Source: Anaerolineae bacterium
GTDB lineage: Bacteria > Chloroflexota > Anaerolineae > UBA4142
Assembly (NCBI GenBank): GCA_026417715.1
Contig: JAOACU010000129.1
Location: 1 to 8,041, forward strand
Reading direction: 5' to 3'
DNA length: 8,041 nucleotides
Under the pieces are notes generated by a model. The model had not been told where the DNA came from, searched no databases, and saw only the letters and a program-made list of their open reading frames with translations. Of the stretch, positions 1 through 5,115 are shown piece by piece (position 1 is the stretch's first letter; the number at the start of each line of letters is the position of its first letter). The position numbers and the translations under genes are program-made.

Positions 1-1088
1 CCTTTGGAGTAGAAGAAAAGATACTCGGTTTGCGCTGGCTCTGCCACTGCAACGATGGACGCGAGACTGGGATTACAAATCGGTCCGGGCGGCAAGCCGA
101 GATTGCGATAGGTGTTGTAGGGTGAATTGACGCTTGCCAATTCTTCAATCGTCACCGGCGATTTCCACCACTGCTTGGTCGCGCTTTGATAGCCCAGCGC
201 GTATTGCGCGGTCGAATCGGCTTGCAAGAACATTTTCTTTTTCAGACGATTCAAGAACACACTCGCGATAATCGGGCGTTCGTTGGCTACAACCGCTTCG
301 CGTTCGACAATCGAAGCCAGCGTGATGGCTTCGTACAACGTCATCTTTTGCGCGGCGATTTGTTGACGCGTCTTGTCGCTGACGCGTTTTCCAAACGTTT
401 CGAGCATCAACGCGATGAGTGTGTCGTTGGCAATGTCGTAAGGCACGTTATACGTTTCGGGAAAGAGATAACCTTCTAGCGATGGCAGCGCGTTCTTGGG
501 ACGATCTTTCAAAAAGGCGTAATCGAATTTGCCTTCGCGCACCAAGCGTAGGAACTGATCGCGCTGATAGTTTTTCAAACCGAGCGTTGCCAAATAATCG
601 GCGATTTCTTCCGCGCGCCAGCCCGGACGAATCGTGATGGTAATCATTCGCGCAAGTCCGTGCTGAATCGCCTCGATGATTTCGTCCATCGTCATCGTCT
701 TGCGGAGAACGTATTCGCCGGCTTGGATTTTGGTCGCCACTTTTTTGTACTTGACCAGATTAAGAAACAGTTCGGCGTTGGTAATCAGTCCTTGTTGTTG
801 CAAACGCGCGGCAACGGTCGCGGGTAATTCGCCGGGGGAAATGGTGAAACGCACCGGTGTCGGATCGGTACCAGCGGGGCGTCGCAATTCGTCTTGACGT
901 TGTTGCAAGTACAGGTATAGCGCAATATCTTCAATCGAGCGTGGTGTTGGAATCGGCGCGCTGGAGACGAGCAAACTGCCATCGGCTTTGGGAGTCAAGG
1001 TGTTGTAGATGTACACGAATAGCCCGCAAACAAAGAGGAGTGAAAAGACAACGAACAAAATCGCCAATAGACGTTCGAGTGTTTTCAA
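1..1088 (-). CDS. mltG: Endolytic murein transglycosylase MltG (YceG family), 3' end cut off by window
   Basis: Inner-membrane lytic transglycosylase; in characterised bacteria MltG cleaves nascent peptidoglycan strands and sets glycan chain length. Translation of the reverse strand from a TTG at 1088-1086 gives 362 codons with no stop before the window edge. The start is supported by GGAGG at 1100-1096, 7 nt upstream; the nearby ATG in the same frame meets a stop after five codons. Visible in order: one N-terminal membrane segment (about residues 8-29), a LysM-like subdomain (about 80-130, 'FTISPGELPATVAARL'), the family signature LEGYLFPETY (204-213), the catalytic glutamate E262 in ASIVERE, then 'LQADSTAQYALG' and 'NSPYNTYRNLGLPPGPICNP'. 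Only the last few dozen residues (the usual G-x-H-x-F-S region) should be missing. The gene lies 28 nt behind the thioesterase and is probably cotranscribed with it. Family assignment is firm. Confidence 0.93.
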   Translation of the reverse strand, partial: MKTLERLLAILFVVFSLLFVCGLFVYIYNTLTPKADGSLLVSSAPIPTPRSIEDIALYLYLQQRQDELRRPAGTDPTPVRFTISPGELPATVAARLQQQGLITNAELFLNLVKYKKVATKIQAGEYVLRKTMTMDEIIEAIQHGLARMITITIRPGWRAEEIADYLATLGLKNYQRDQFLRLVREGKFDYAFLKDRPKNALPSLEGYLFPETYNVPYDIANDTLIALMLETFGKRVSDKTRQQIAAQKMTLYEAITLASIVEREAVVANERPIIASVFLNRLKKKMFLQADSTAQYALGYQSATKQWWKSPVTIEELASVNSPYNTYRNLGLPPGPICNPSLASIVAVAEPAQTEYLFFYSK

Positions 1089-1116
1089 CCGAGTTCCTCC
1101 ATCGTAAACGAGTACT

Positions 1117-1560
1117 CTATCGCGTGCTCTGCCGCACCGAATCTTCGAGTGCCTGAATTCTCTGTTTGATTTCGGCGGGCAAGGTCGTTTTCTTGCGCGC
1201 GCGATAATCGTATGCCACGACGACGCCTTCACCTTGCGCGGCGATGCGTTGCGCCGCGTGACTCACGACGCAATGCTCTATCACCAAACGATCCTCTTCG
1301 ATTTGAATCGTACGCACACCAACGGACACGGTATCGGGAAACGTGATGGGGTATTTGAACTTGCAGTTGATCGAACCCAGAATCGGTCCCACTTCTTTAT
1401 CTGGCGATGCTATAAAATCTATTTGGCGAAAATACGCAATCCGCCCGCTCTCAAAGTATCGAAAATAAACGATGTTGTTGACGTGTCCCAGTGCGTCCAT
1501 CTCTCCCCACGCGACCGGAATTTCGATGACGACAGGATAGTGTGCCAGCAGGTCTTGCAT
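1117..1560 (-). CDS. Acyl-CoA thioesterase, YbgC/4-hydroxybenzoyl-CoA thioesterase (hotdog fold) family
   Basis: A 147-residue hotdog-fold thioesterase expected to hydrolyse acyl-CoA thioesters in the cytoplasm; the substrate cannot be told from sequence. The family active-site stretch is clear: WGEMDALGHVNN at residues 18-29, with D22 at the position of the catalytic aspartate, followed by Y32 and R40 (VYFRYFESGR). Length fits the 130-150 residues usual for the family. I chose the ATG at 1560 because AAGGAG lies at 1574-1569, 8 nt upstream. An in-frame ATG at 1623 would add 21 residues unlike the family and lacks such a site. The gene ends 28 nt before the TTG start of mltG, so the two are probably one minus-strand operon. 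I saw no strong promoter for it. YbgC-type genes often sit beside tol-pal; that context is absent here. Confidence 0.88.
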   Translation of the reverse strand: MQDLLAHYPVVIEIPVAWGEMDALGHVNNIVYFRYFESGRIAYFRQIDFIASPDKEVGPILGSINCKFKYPITFPDTVSVGVRTIQIEEDRLVIEHCVVSHAAQRIAAQGEGVVVAYDYRARKKTTLPAEIKQRIQALEDSVRQSTR

Positions 1561-1674
1561 CTGCGTTGCTCCTTCCAAGAAAACCCTTGATGAAATCACT
1601 GATGTTACACAGTTGTAGGACAAGGTTTGAAACTTGCCCTACGCGCGCGTAACCTCAGTTAGGCATTAGACATT

Positions 1675-1765
1675 ATGCGAAACAAGGATTTCCGTCCACT
1701 AAGGTCACGAAAAATCGTAGAAACTTTGCTTCGTACCCTTCGTGGAGAAAAAAGTTATTTCGCAT
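1675..1765. repeat. 91-bp imperfect palindrome (MITE- or REP-like unit) between divergent genes
   Basis: Two arms of about 36-37 nt flank an 18-nt loop (1712-1729). The outermost 8 bp are perfect: ATGCGAAA (1675-1682) against TTTCGCAT (1758-1765). The inner arms CCACTAAGGTCACGAA (1696-1711) and TTCGTACCCTTCGTGG (1730-1745) pair at 13 of 16 positions. There is no reading frame and no T-run on either side, so it does not look like an intrinsic terminator. It could be a non-autonomous mobile element or a dispersed palindromic repeat; I see no target-site duplication. The copy number in the genome is unknown from this window. Confidence 0.6.
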
Positions 1766-1911
1766 CCAGTCTATTGCTGTGAAAGATTATATGCGGAGTA
1801 GATGATTTTGGCAATTGAGAAGCGGCTGAATTGCTTTGCAAAGGTTGTCCCGCCGACGCACGTGTGCATCTTACACAATTATCCACGAGGTAGATTCTGG
1901 CGAATTGTCCA
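1766..1911. other. Non-coding stretch with no recognised gene
   Basis: This completes the intergenic region between the palindrome and the GOGAT promoter. I see no credible reading frame, tRNA or known RNA motif. The only structure is minor: a 10-bp perfect palindrome CTTTGCAAAG (1834-1843), and CAATT/AATTG (1812-1816 and 1829-1833) facing each other just to its left. These could be protein-binding sites for the divergent promoters, but nothing distinguishes them from chance. Confidence 0.4.
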
Positions 1912-1941
1912 TAGACAAATCATTGTGTTGTTGGTTATAAT
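1912..1941 (+). promoter_or_regulatory. Sigma70-type promoter of the glutamate synthase operon
   Basis: TAGACA (1912-1917, 5 of 6 to consensus) is separated by 18 nt from a perfect TATAAT (1936-1941). The predicted transcription start is near 1948, giving a leader of about 90 nt before the ATG at 2039. It is the best promoter I could find in the long spacer upstream of the amidotransferase gene and has the correct orientation. Confidence 0.6.
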
Positions 1942-1950
1942 TTCATAACC
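1933..1950. promoter_or_regulatory. Candidate operator: 18-bp inverted repeat over the -10 box and start site
   Basis: GGTTATAATTTCATAACC is a perfect 6-bp inverted repeat (GGTTAT/ATAACC) with a 6-nt spacer. It covers the whole -10 hexamer and the predicted start site. A dimeric regulator bound here would block RNA polymerase, so repression is the natural reading. It does not match the GTA-N8-TAC pattern of NtcA, and I cannot name a regulator. Confidence 0.35.
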
Positions 1951-2038
1951 GAGTACAGAATCGTAACACAAGTGTATTTTTGCTGGCAAGCCAAAGACCG
2001 CCTGCCCCAGGCGGTCTTTTTTGTCGTCAGGAGGTCTT
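1948..2038 (+). promoter_or_regulatory. Structured 5' leader of the glutamate synthase operon, candidate attenuator
   Basis: The predicted untranslated leader runs from the start site near 1948 to the ATG at 2039. It contains an intrinsic-terminator hairpin (1993-2022) followed at once by the Shine-Dalgarno AGGAGG (2029-2034). The decamers AGGCGGTCTT (2009-2018) and AGGAGGTCTT (2029-2038) differ by one base and lie 20 nt apart. The 5' arm of the hairpin can therefore pair with either. Both folds would lower expression: one by termination, the other by hiding the ribosome site. Something that occupies the 5' arm would be needed to switch the operon on. No known riboswitch class was recognised. 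Confidence 0.4.
1993..2022 (+). terminator. Intrinsic (Rho-independent) terminator hairpin in the GOGAT leader
   Basis: AAAGACCGCCT (1993-2003) and AGGCGGTCTTT (2009-2019) form a perfect 11-bp stem with a 5-nt loop GCCCC. The T-run spans 2017-2022, its first three bases being in the stem. The T-run is on the plus-strand side only, so it acts on rightward transcription. No plus-strand gene ends upstream, which argues for attenuation within the leader rather than ordinary end-of-gene termination. The alternative is a short RNA from about 1948 to 2022. Confidence 0.65.
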
Positions 2039-3154
2039 ATGTGTCGAATGGCAGCCATCAAAGCCAAGCATCCCGTTCCCCCCGCGCTGACGTTGCGAAT
2101 GATGTTGGCGATGCAAAAGGGACACGACAACTCGGGTTTCGCGATGGTGATGCAAGATTTGGGCGGCGTGTTTGCTGAATTCAGACAATACCCGCTTCTC
2201 TCGATGGCGTGTACTTCAATCGGCTTGGAGCGCGCCGAAAAAATTCTGGAAGAGGCGGGCTGGCAACTCGTGTTCGATTTCAAGCCCGATGTCGTTGAGG
2301 ATGCGCGGCTCAATTTCCAACGAATGCCGCATTACATCTTCCGTAACTATCGCTATCCTCCACCCTTCGATACACACGCAGAGCAACCAACGCCCGAACA
2401 AAAGCAACTGTTACTCGACACTCACCTCCAACTGCGCAAGGCACTTGCGCGCGATGAACAGGGTTACGTCTATTCGTTCTGGCACAACGTGCTCACTCTG
2501 AAAGAAGTCGGTGATCCGCGCGACATTGGCACGTTCTTTCAGTTGTGGGACGACCAGCATCCCTTGCAGGCGCGCGTCATCAGCGCGCAGTGTCGCCAAA
2601 ACACCAATTATCAAATCGTGCGCTATGCCGCGCATCCGTTCTTTCTGCAAGGTTATACCTTGATGGGTAATGGCGAAAACACTTTTTACCAGAAGAACAA
2701 GGAATTTCAGCAGCGCCTTCACCCTGCCTATCTCGGTTTTGAATCCGATACGCAATGTTTCCTCTACACCCTCCACTATGTTTGTGAAGTCCTCCGCTGG
2801 TCCCCCGCCTACTACAAGCACGTCATCACTCCTCTCCCATTTGAAGAAATGGATAAACGCCCCGATGGTGAAATTCTGCGCCGCATTCGCCAATCGCTAA
2901 TGCACTTGGAAATCAACGGACCCAACACGGTGGTCTTTGTGTTGCCCGATCGTCGAATGGGCGTGATTGCCGATGCCAAAAAGTTGCGTCCCTACGTCAT
3001 CGGTCGCGATGGCGATATGGTGGTGAGCGCGTCCGAAGTGTGTGGCGTGAATATGGTCATCCCACACCGCAATCACGAAGAGGACATTTATCCCAGCGAA
3101 CGCGAAACCGTCATCATCAACAACGATTTGGAGGTGGAACGATGGAAGCAGTAA
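2039..3154 (+). CDS. Glutamate synthase amidotransferase subunit (class II glutamine amidotransferase domain)
   Basis: A stand-alone glutaminase domain of 371 residues that would hydrolyse glutamine and pass ammonia to the FMN subunit encoded next. The start is decided by chemistry: from ATG 2039 the protein begins MCRM, so C2 becomes the N-terminal nucleophile that class II amidotransferases need after methionine removal. AGGAGG lies 4 nt upstream, rather close. Other visible landmarks are GHDNSGF (28-34, equivalent to the RGxDSAG-like segment), R186 with NTN (188-190), the oxyanion-hole pair N211-G212 in MGNGEN, ESDTQ (235-239), and LRPYVIG...SASE (317-333). The histidine that often precedes N-G is G210 here. 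Such split domains occur in archaeal-type GOGAT and in the GlxB/MgsA family. N-methylglutamate synthase is therefore an alternative, less likely because the downstream GXGXG domain is fused to GltD. The stop overlaps the next gene by 13 nt, implying translational coupling. Confidence 0.88.
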   Translation: MCRMAAIKAKHPVPPALTLRMMLAMQKGHDNSGFAMVMQDLGGVFAEFRQYPLLSMACTSIGLERAEKILEEAGWQLVFDFKPDVVEDARLNFQRMPHYIFRNYRYPPPFDTHAEQPTPEQKQLLLDTHLQLRKALARDEQGYVYSFWHNVLTLKEVGDPRDIGTFFQLWDDQHPLQARVISAQCRQNTNYQIVRYAAHPFFLQGYTLMGNGENTFYQKNKEFQQRLHPAYLGFESDTQCFLYTLHYVCEVLRWSPAYYKHVITPLPFEEMDKRPDGEILRRIRQSLMHLEINGPNTVVFVLPDRRMGVIADAKKLRPYVIGRDGDMVVSASEVCGVNMVIPHRNHEEDIYPSERETVIINNDLEVERWKQ

Positions 3155-4878
3155 CGCTAACCACGCGCGTCCCCGTTCGCAACAACGGCAGCGACACATT
3201 ACCGATGCCCGCACGCGACAACACGCCCAAGCGCGCGGTGGTCATCAAACCGACTTTTGTGCGCGAGGCACATTCGATAGACCTGCCTTGGAAAATCGAA
3301 TGGAACTCAATGACGTGTATCCGTTGCGGCTCGTGCGTCGCCACGTGCACCTTTGGCGCGATCCAAGCCGAATTGCAAAAGCAAGGACAGACGTTCAGTG
3401 CCGGACCTGTTCCCAAACCGGTGGACAATTCGCAAATCGTCTTGGCAATCAAACAGGTGAACGATCCCAAGCACTATTGTCGCGGGTGTATGATGTGCGA
3501 AAAAGTTTGTCCCACCAATTCGATTCGTCCGGTGGCAAATGAGCATCATCGTTTTCCACTCTTGGCGCGACAAGGCGGCTCACCGATCAAACGCGGCGGA
3601 CGCGCGCATCACATTCCGATTCGCGTCCTCGATTACATCAAAGTTGGGCGCATCAGCCAGATGACGGATCCGTCGCTCGATGCGGCGCGCCACACGTTCG
3701 ATTTGCTCACACCACTCGGTCGTGGTTTACCCGCCGATCAACTTCCATTTCAAGTGCAAGATGGCAAACTCGTTCCCAAAGGGTGGATGCCACCAATGCG
3801 TTGGATTTACCCGATTCTCATCGGCGATATGTCGGTCGGCGCGCTCTCGTGGCGAATGTGGGAAGCGCTCGCGCTCGCAGTCGCGTATCTCAACGAGGTG
3901 TGTGGCTTGCCTGTGCGAATGTGCACCGGCGAAGGCGGCGTACCGAATCGTCTGCTCAAGTCCGAGTACTTGAAGTATTTCATCATTCAAATCGCCAGCG
4001 GACACTTTGGCTGGAATCGCATCATCAAAGCGATGCCAGAAATGGTCACCGATCCAGCAGGCATTCTCATCAAAATCGGACAAGGCGCGAAACCGGGCGA
4101 TGGCGGTTTTCTCCCCGCTGAAAAAGTTGTATCGCACATCCAAGCGATTCGTGGTGTGCCCAAAGCCGATTTGCTTTCACCACCGAATCATCAAGGGTTG
4201 TATAGCATCGAAGAATCGGTGCAAAAAATGTTTCTGAGTATGAACGCGGCGTTCAAATTCCGCGTGCCTGTCGCCATCAAAGTCGCTGCCAGTTCGACGA
4301 GCGTCGCAGTGTTCAACAACTTGATTCGCGATCCGTATCACATCGTTGGCGGTTTCTTCCTCGATGGCATTCAGGGTGGCACGGGCGCGGCGCACGAGGT
4401 CAGTTTGGATCACACAGGGCACCCGATTTTGAGTAAACTGCGCGATTGTTATCTCGCCGCCGTCGAACAAGGCAAGCAAGGACAAATTCCATTGTTCGCT
4501 GGTGGCGGCTTTGGTGACACCGGCGATTTGGCGGCGGACGCGTTCAAAGCGATTTGTTTGGGCGCGAACGGTGTGTTCGCCGCGAAGATTTGGTTGCAAC
4601 TCGCGGGTTGCGTCGGCAATGAAAAAGGTCGTTGTAACGCGTGTAACACCGGGCATTGTCCAGTGGGCATTTGCACGCAAGACCCGCGCCTTGTCGCGCG
4701 ACTCGATGTGGATGCCGTCGCGCAAAACATCGTGGACTATTTTCTCGCGCTTGATGCGGAACTCAAAAAACTGATGGCGCCGATTGGCAACTCGACGCTA
4801 CCGATCGGTCGCAGCGACGCGCTGATTGCGATGGACAAGGGCATCGCGGAGCGATTGCAGATTGCGTATGCGTGTTGA
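3142..4878 (+). CDS. gltB: Glutamate synthase FMN/Fe-S synthase subunit with N-terminal double 4Fe-4S ferredoxin
   Basis: The 578-residue catalytic synthase domain of GOGAT, expected to join ammonia and 2-oxoglutarate and reduce the product to glutamate on FMN. The ATG at 3142 is chosen for GGAGG at 3130-3134 (7 nt away); an in-frame start at 3040 lies deep in the upstream gene. Residues 59-69 (C59, C62, C65, C69) and 113-123 (C113, C116, C119, C123-P) are two classical 4Fe-4S motifs. The FMN TIM-barrel follows (about 215-520): GDMSVGALSW, CTGEGGVPNR (261-270), KIGQGAKPGDGG (311-322), SPPNHQGLYSIE (346-356), DGIQGGTGAA (408-417) and AGGGFGDTGDL (453-463). The iron-sulfur loop of the synthase domain has C490, C498, C501 and C506 before PVGICTQ. 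This ferredoxin plus FMN layout resembles archaeal GltB rather than the 1,500-residue bacterial enzyme. It works with the amidotransferase upstream and the GXGXG/GltD fusion downstream. Confidence 0.93.
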   Translation: MEAVTLTTRVPVRNNGSDTLPMPARDNTPKRAVVIKPTFVREAHSIDLPWKIEWNSMTCIRCGSCVATCTFGAIQAELQKQGQTFSAGPVPKPVDNSQIVLAIKQVNDPKHYCRGCMMCEKVCPTNSIRPVANEHHRFPLLARQGGSPIKRGGRAHHIPIRVLDYIKVGRISQMTDPSLDAARHTFDLLTPLGRGLPADQLPFQVQDGKLVPKGWMPPMRWIYPILIGDMSVGALSWRMWEALALAVAYLNEVCGLPVRMCTGEGGVPNRLLKSEYLKYFIIQIASGHFGWNRIIKAMPEMVTDPAGILIKIGQGAKPGDGGFLPAEKVVSHIQAIRGVPKADLLSPPNHQGLYSIEESVQKMFLSMNAAFKFRVPVAIKVAASSTSVAVFNNLIRDPYHIVGGFFLDGIQGGTGAAHEVSLDHTGHPILSKLRDCYLAAVEQGKQGQIPLFAGGGFGDTGDLAADAFKAICLGANGVFAAKIWLQLAGCVGNEKGRCNACNTGHCPVGICTQDPRLVARLDVDAVAQNIVDYFLALDAELKKLMAPIGNSTLPIGRSDALIAMDKGIAERLQIAYAC

Positions 4879-4879
4879 T

Positions 4880-4925
4880 GATTGCAGATTTTAGATTGCA
4901 GATTTCAGATTTTTAATCTGCAATC
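4880..4925. repeat. Left arm of a GATTGCA heptamer inverted repeat, with its own hairpin
   Basis: The sequence starts just after the gltB stop and is built from GATTGCA/AGATT units. GATTGCAGATT (4894-4904) and AATCTGCAATC (4915-4925) form a perfect 11-bp inverted repeat with a 10-nt spacer. The stretch 4880-4906 is also the reverse complement of 5071-5097 at 25 of 27 positions. The hairpin lies within the GOGAT transcript. It has no clean following T-run, so I do not call it a terminator. Confidence 0.6.
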
Positions 4926-4960
4926 GGCAGTGCTACAAAAGTAATGCTGGTAAGGCACTC

Positions 4961-5046
4961 TGTCACGCTGAGCCTTCCTTCGTCAGGGTAAACTCCGCGA
5001 AGTGGTTTGAGAGATTCTTCGCTCCCTTCGGTCGCTCAGAATGACA
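4961..5046. repeat. 86-bp MITE-like element with terminal inverted repeats inside the GOGAT operon
   Basis: The termini TGTCACGCTGAGC (4961-4973) and GCTCAGAATGACA (5034-5046) are inverted copies matching at 11 of 13 positions. Inside, GCGAAG (4997-5002) and CTTCGC (5017-5022) form another perfect inverted pair. It has no coding capacity. From memory, GAGATTCTTCGC...GCTCAGAATGACA-like sequences recur in intergenic DNA of several bacteria including Chloroflexota; I could not verify this here. No target duplication is obvious. Confidence 0.55.
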
Positions 5047-5070
5047 ACGCGCACCATTGGTTACTACCTT

Positions 5071-5104
5071 GCAATCTGCAATCTACAATCTGCAATCTGC
5101 AATC
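5071..5104. repeat. Tandem GCAATCT heptamers, right arm of the flanking inverted repeat
   Basis: Nearly five head-to-tail heptamers: GCAATCT twice, ACAATCT once, GCAATCT once, then a final GCAATC. The array ends 11 nt before the ATG of the GXGXG/GltD fusion, just ahead of its ribosome site. It mirrors the left arm at 4880-4906. Such arrays recall the short tandemly repeated heptamers of filamentous cyanobacteria, a comparison of type only. Slippage could change the leader length of the next cistron. Confidence 0.65.
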
Positions 5105-5115
5105 ACTGAGGGGAT

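Noticed and set aside
1640..1651. 12-bp perfect palindrome TACGCGCGCGTA as an operator
   Set aside because: Alternating CG runs are common across this window, and this one is not placed at a recognisable promoter element.
1624..2038. tRNA or other standard RNA gene in the divergent spacer
   Set aside because: I found no T-loop-like GTTCGAATC-type segment or cloverleaf; the structure present is explained by the palindrome and the terminator hairpin.
2411..2893. Minus-strand open frame of 160 residues inside the amidotransferase gene
   Set aside because: It lies fully opposite a conserved gene, and I see no family motif. The same applies to the minus-strand frame at 4177-4725.
3040..3141. A longer N-terminus for the FMN subunit starting at 3040
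   Set aside because: It would overlap the amidotransferase gene by over 100 nt and lacks a ribosome site, while ATG 3142 has GGAGG at ideal distance.
4880..5104. CRISPR-like array from the repeated heptamers
   Set aside because: The units are 7 nt, contiguous and without unique spacers; they are tandem repeats.
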